NCBI RefSeq assembly: GCF_009846525.1
Contig: NZ_CP024621.1
Span: forward strand, 3,286,001-3,350,000
Length of the DNA: 64,000 nt
Direction of reading: 5' to 3'
Source: Halomonas meridiana
Lineage (GTDB): Bacteria; Pseudomonadota; Gammaproteobacteria; Pseudomonadales; Halomonadaceae
Shown here one piece after another: positions 63,856-64,000 of the stretch (positions within the stretch are counted from its first letter, which is position 1; each line of letters starts with the position of its first letter). The notes under the pieces were generated by a model. It ran no database searches, had not been told where the DNA came from, and saw only the letters and a list, made by a program, of their open reading frames with translations. Position numbers and translations under genes: made by a program.

Positions 63856-63967
63856 CGCGGGTGCCTCATTTGCTCGTACCTCGCAAGATTCGTTACGCCG
63901 CGCTACATGGCTTCGCCGAACTCCAGGTGGGGCATTCGTAGCGTGGCGTAAGCGGAGCGCACCCGCG
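63856..63967. repeat. REP-like nested inverted repeat
   Basis: The outer arms CGCGGGTGC (63856-63864) and GCACCCGCG (63959-63967) are exact complements. Inside them TTACGCCGCGCTAC (63893-63906) pairs with GTAGCGTGGCGTAA (63938-63951) with one mismatch. A further hairpin (GCACCGC/GCGGTGC) follows at 63970-63986. The sequence type resembles dispersed intergenic repeats of other Gammaproteobacteria. Confidence 0.65.
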
Positions 63968-64000
63968 AAGCACCGCAAAGCGGTGCCGAAGGTGCCACCT

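Overview
The window comes from a moderately high-GC gammaproteobacterium. The block rpsT-murJ-ribF-ileS-lspA-fkpB-ispH followed by minor pilins matches the Pseudomonas layout, while the acidic exported proteins and overall gene content suggest a halophile of the Halomonas/Halomonadaceae type. That assignment is inferred from protein character and gene order; no rRNA gene is present to confirm it. No tRNA, rRNA, CRISPR array or insertion sequence was found.

Layout. 1-4.9 kb: the 3' end of aconitase A, NAD-malic enzyme, a YeeE/YedE sulfur-compound transporter and trpS. 4.9-14.8 kb (minus strand): rpsT, murJ, ribF, ileS, lspA, fkpB, ispH, then a reduced set of type IV minor pilins (PilE-, PilV-, PilW- and PilX-like). 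15-17.3 kb: a cystine-type amino-acid ABC transporter. 17.5-20 kb: an orphan ParA-like ATPase and an AAA-ATPase/PD-(D/E)XK protein. 20-25.5 kb: a flagellar filament cluster with two fliD paralogues, fliC and two small unrecognised helical genes; each fliD and fliC has its own sigma-28 promoter and terminator. 25.7-36.5 kb: miscellaneous genes (serine hydrolases, YqhA, ExoD and TerB proteins, yejK, an ABC-2 exporter, parvulin, a DHH phosphoesterase) and a 24-residue membrane peptide gene.

36.6-43.8 kb is a catabolic cluster that reads as the lower arginine transaminase route: a 2-ketoarginine decarboxylase-like TPP enzyme, an aldehyde dehydrogenase and guanidinobutyrase, with a YjiH-type membrane protein. 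A divergent PAS/sigma-54 activator sits beside a well-matched -24/-12 promoter and three copies of a 16-bp dyad.

43.9-54.0 kb is a seven-gene minus-strand defence operon with overlapping or abutting genes: a single-TRD HsdS-like protein, hsdM, a RhuM-family gene, a two-TRD hsdS, a DUF6119 (TIGR04141) gene, hsdR, and a frameshifted YgjP-type metallopeptidase. It is a composition mosaic: hsdM, rhuM and hsdR are GC-rich, while the DUF6119 gene and the first TRD of hsdS are AT-rich. This is the best candidate in the window for an incompletely described system.

54.4-58.6 kb is a sugar or glycerol-3-phosphate type ABC importer. 58.7-63.8 kb holds recQ and the methionine salvage genes mtnA and mtnBCD. 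The window ends in a REP-like nested inverted repeat.
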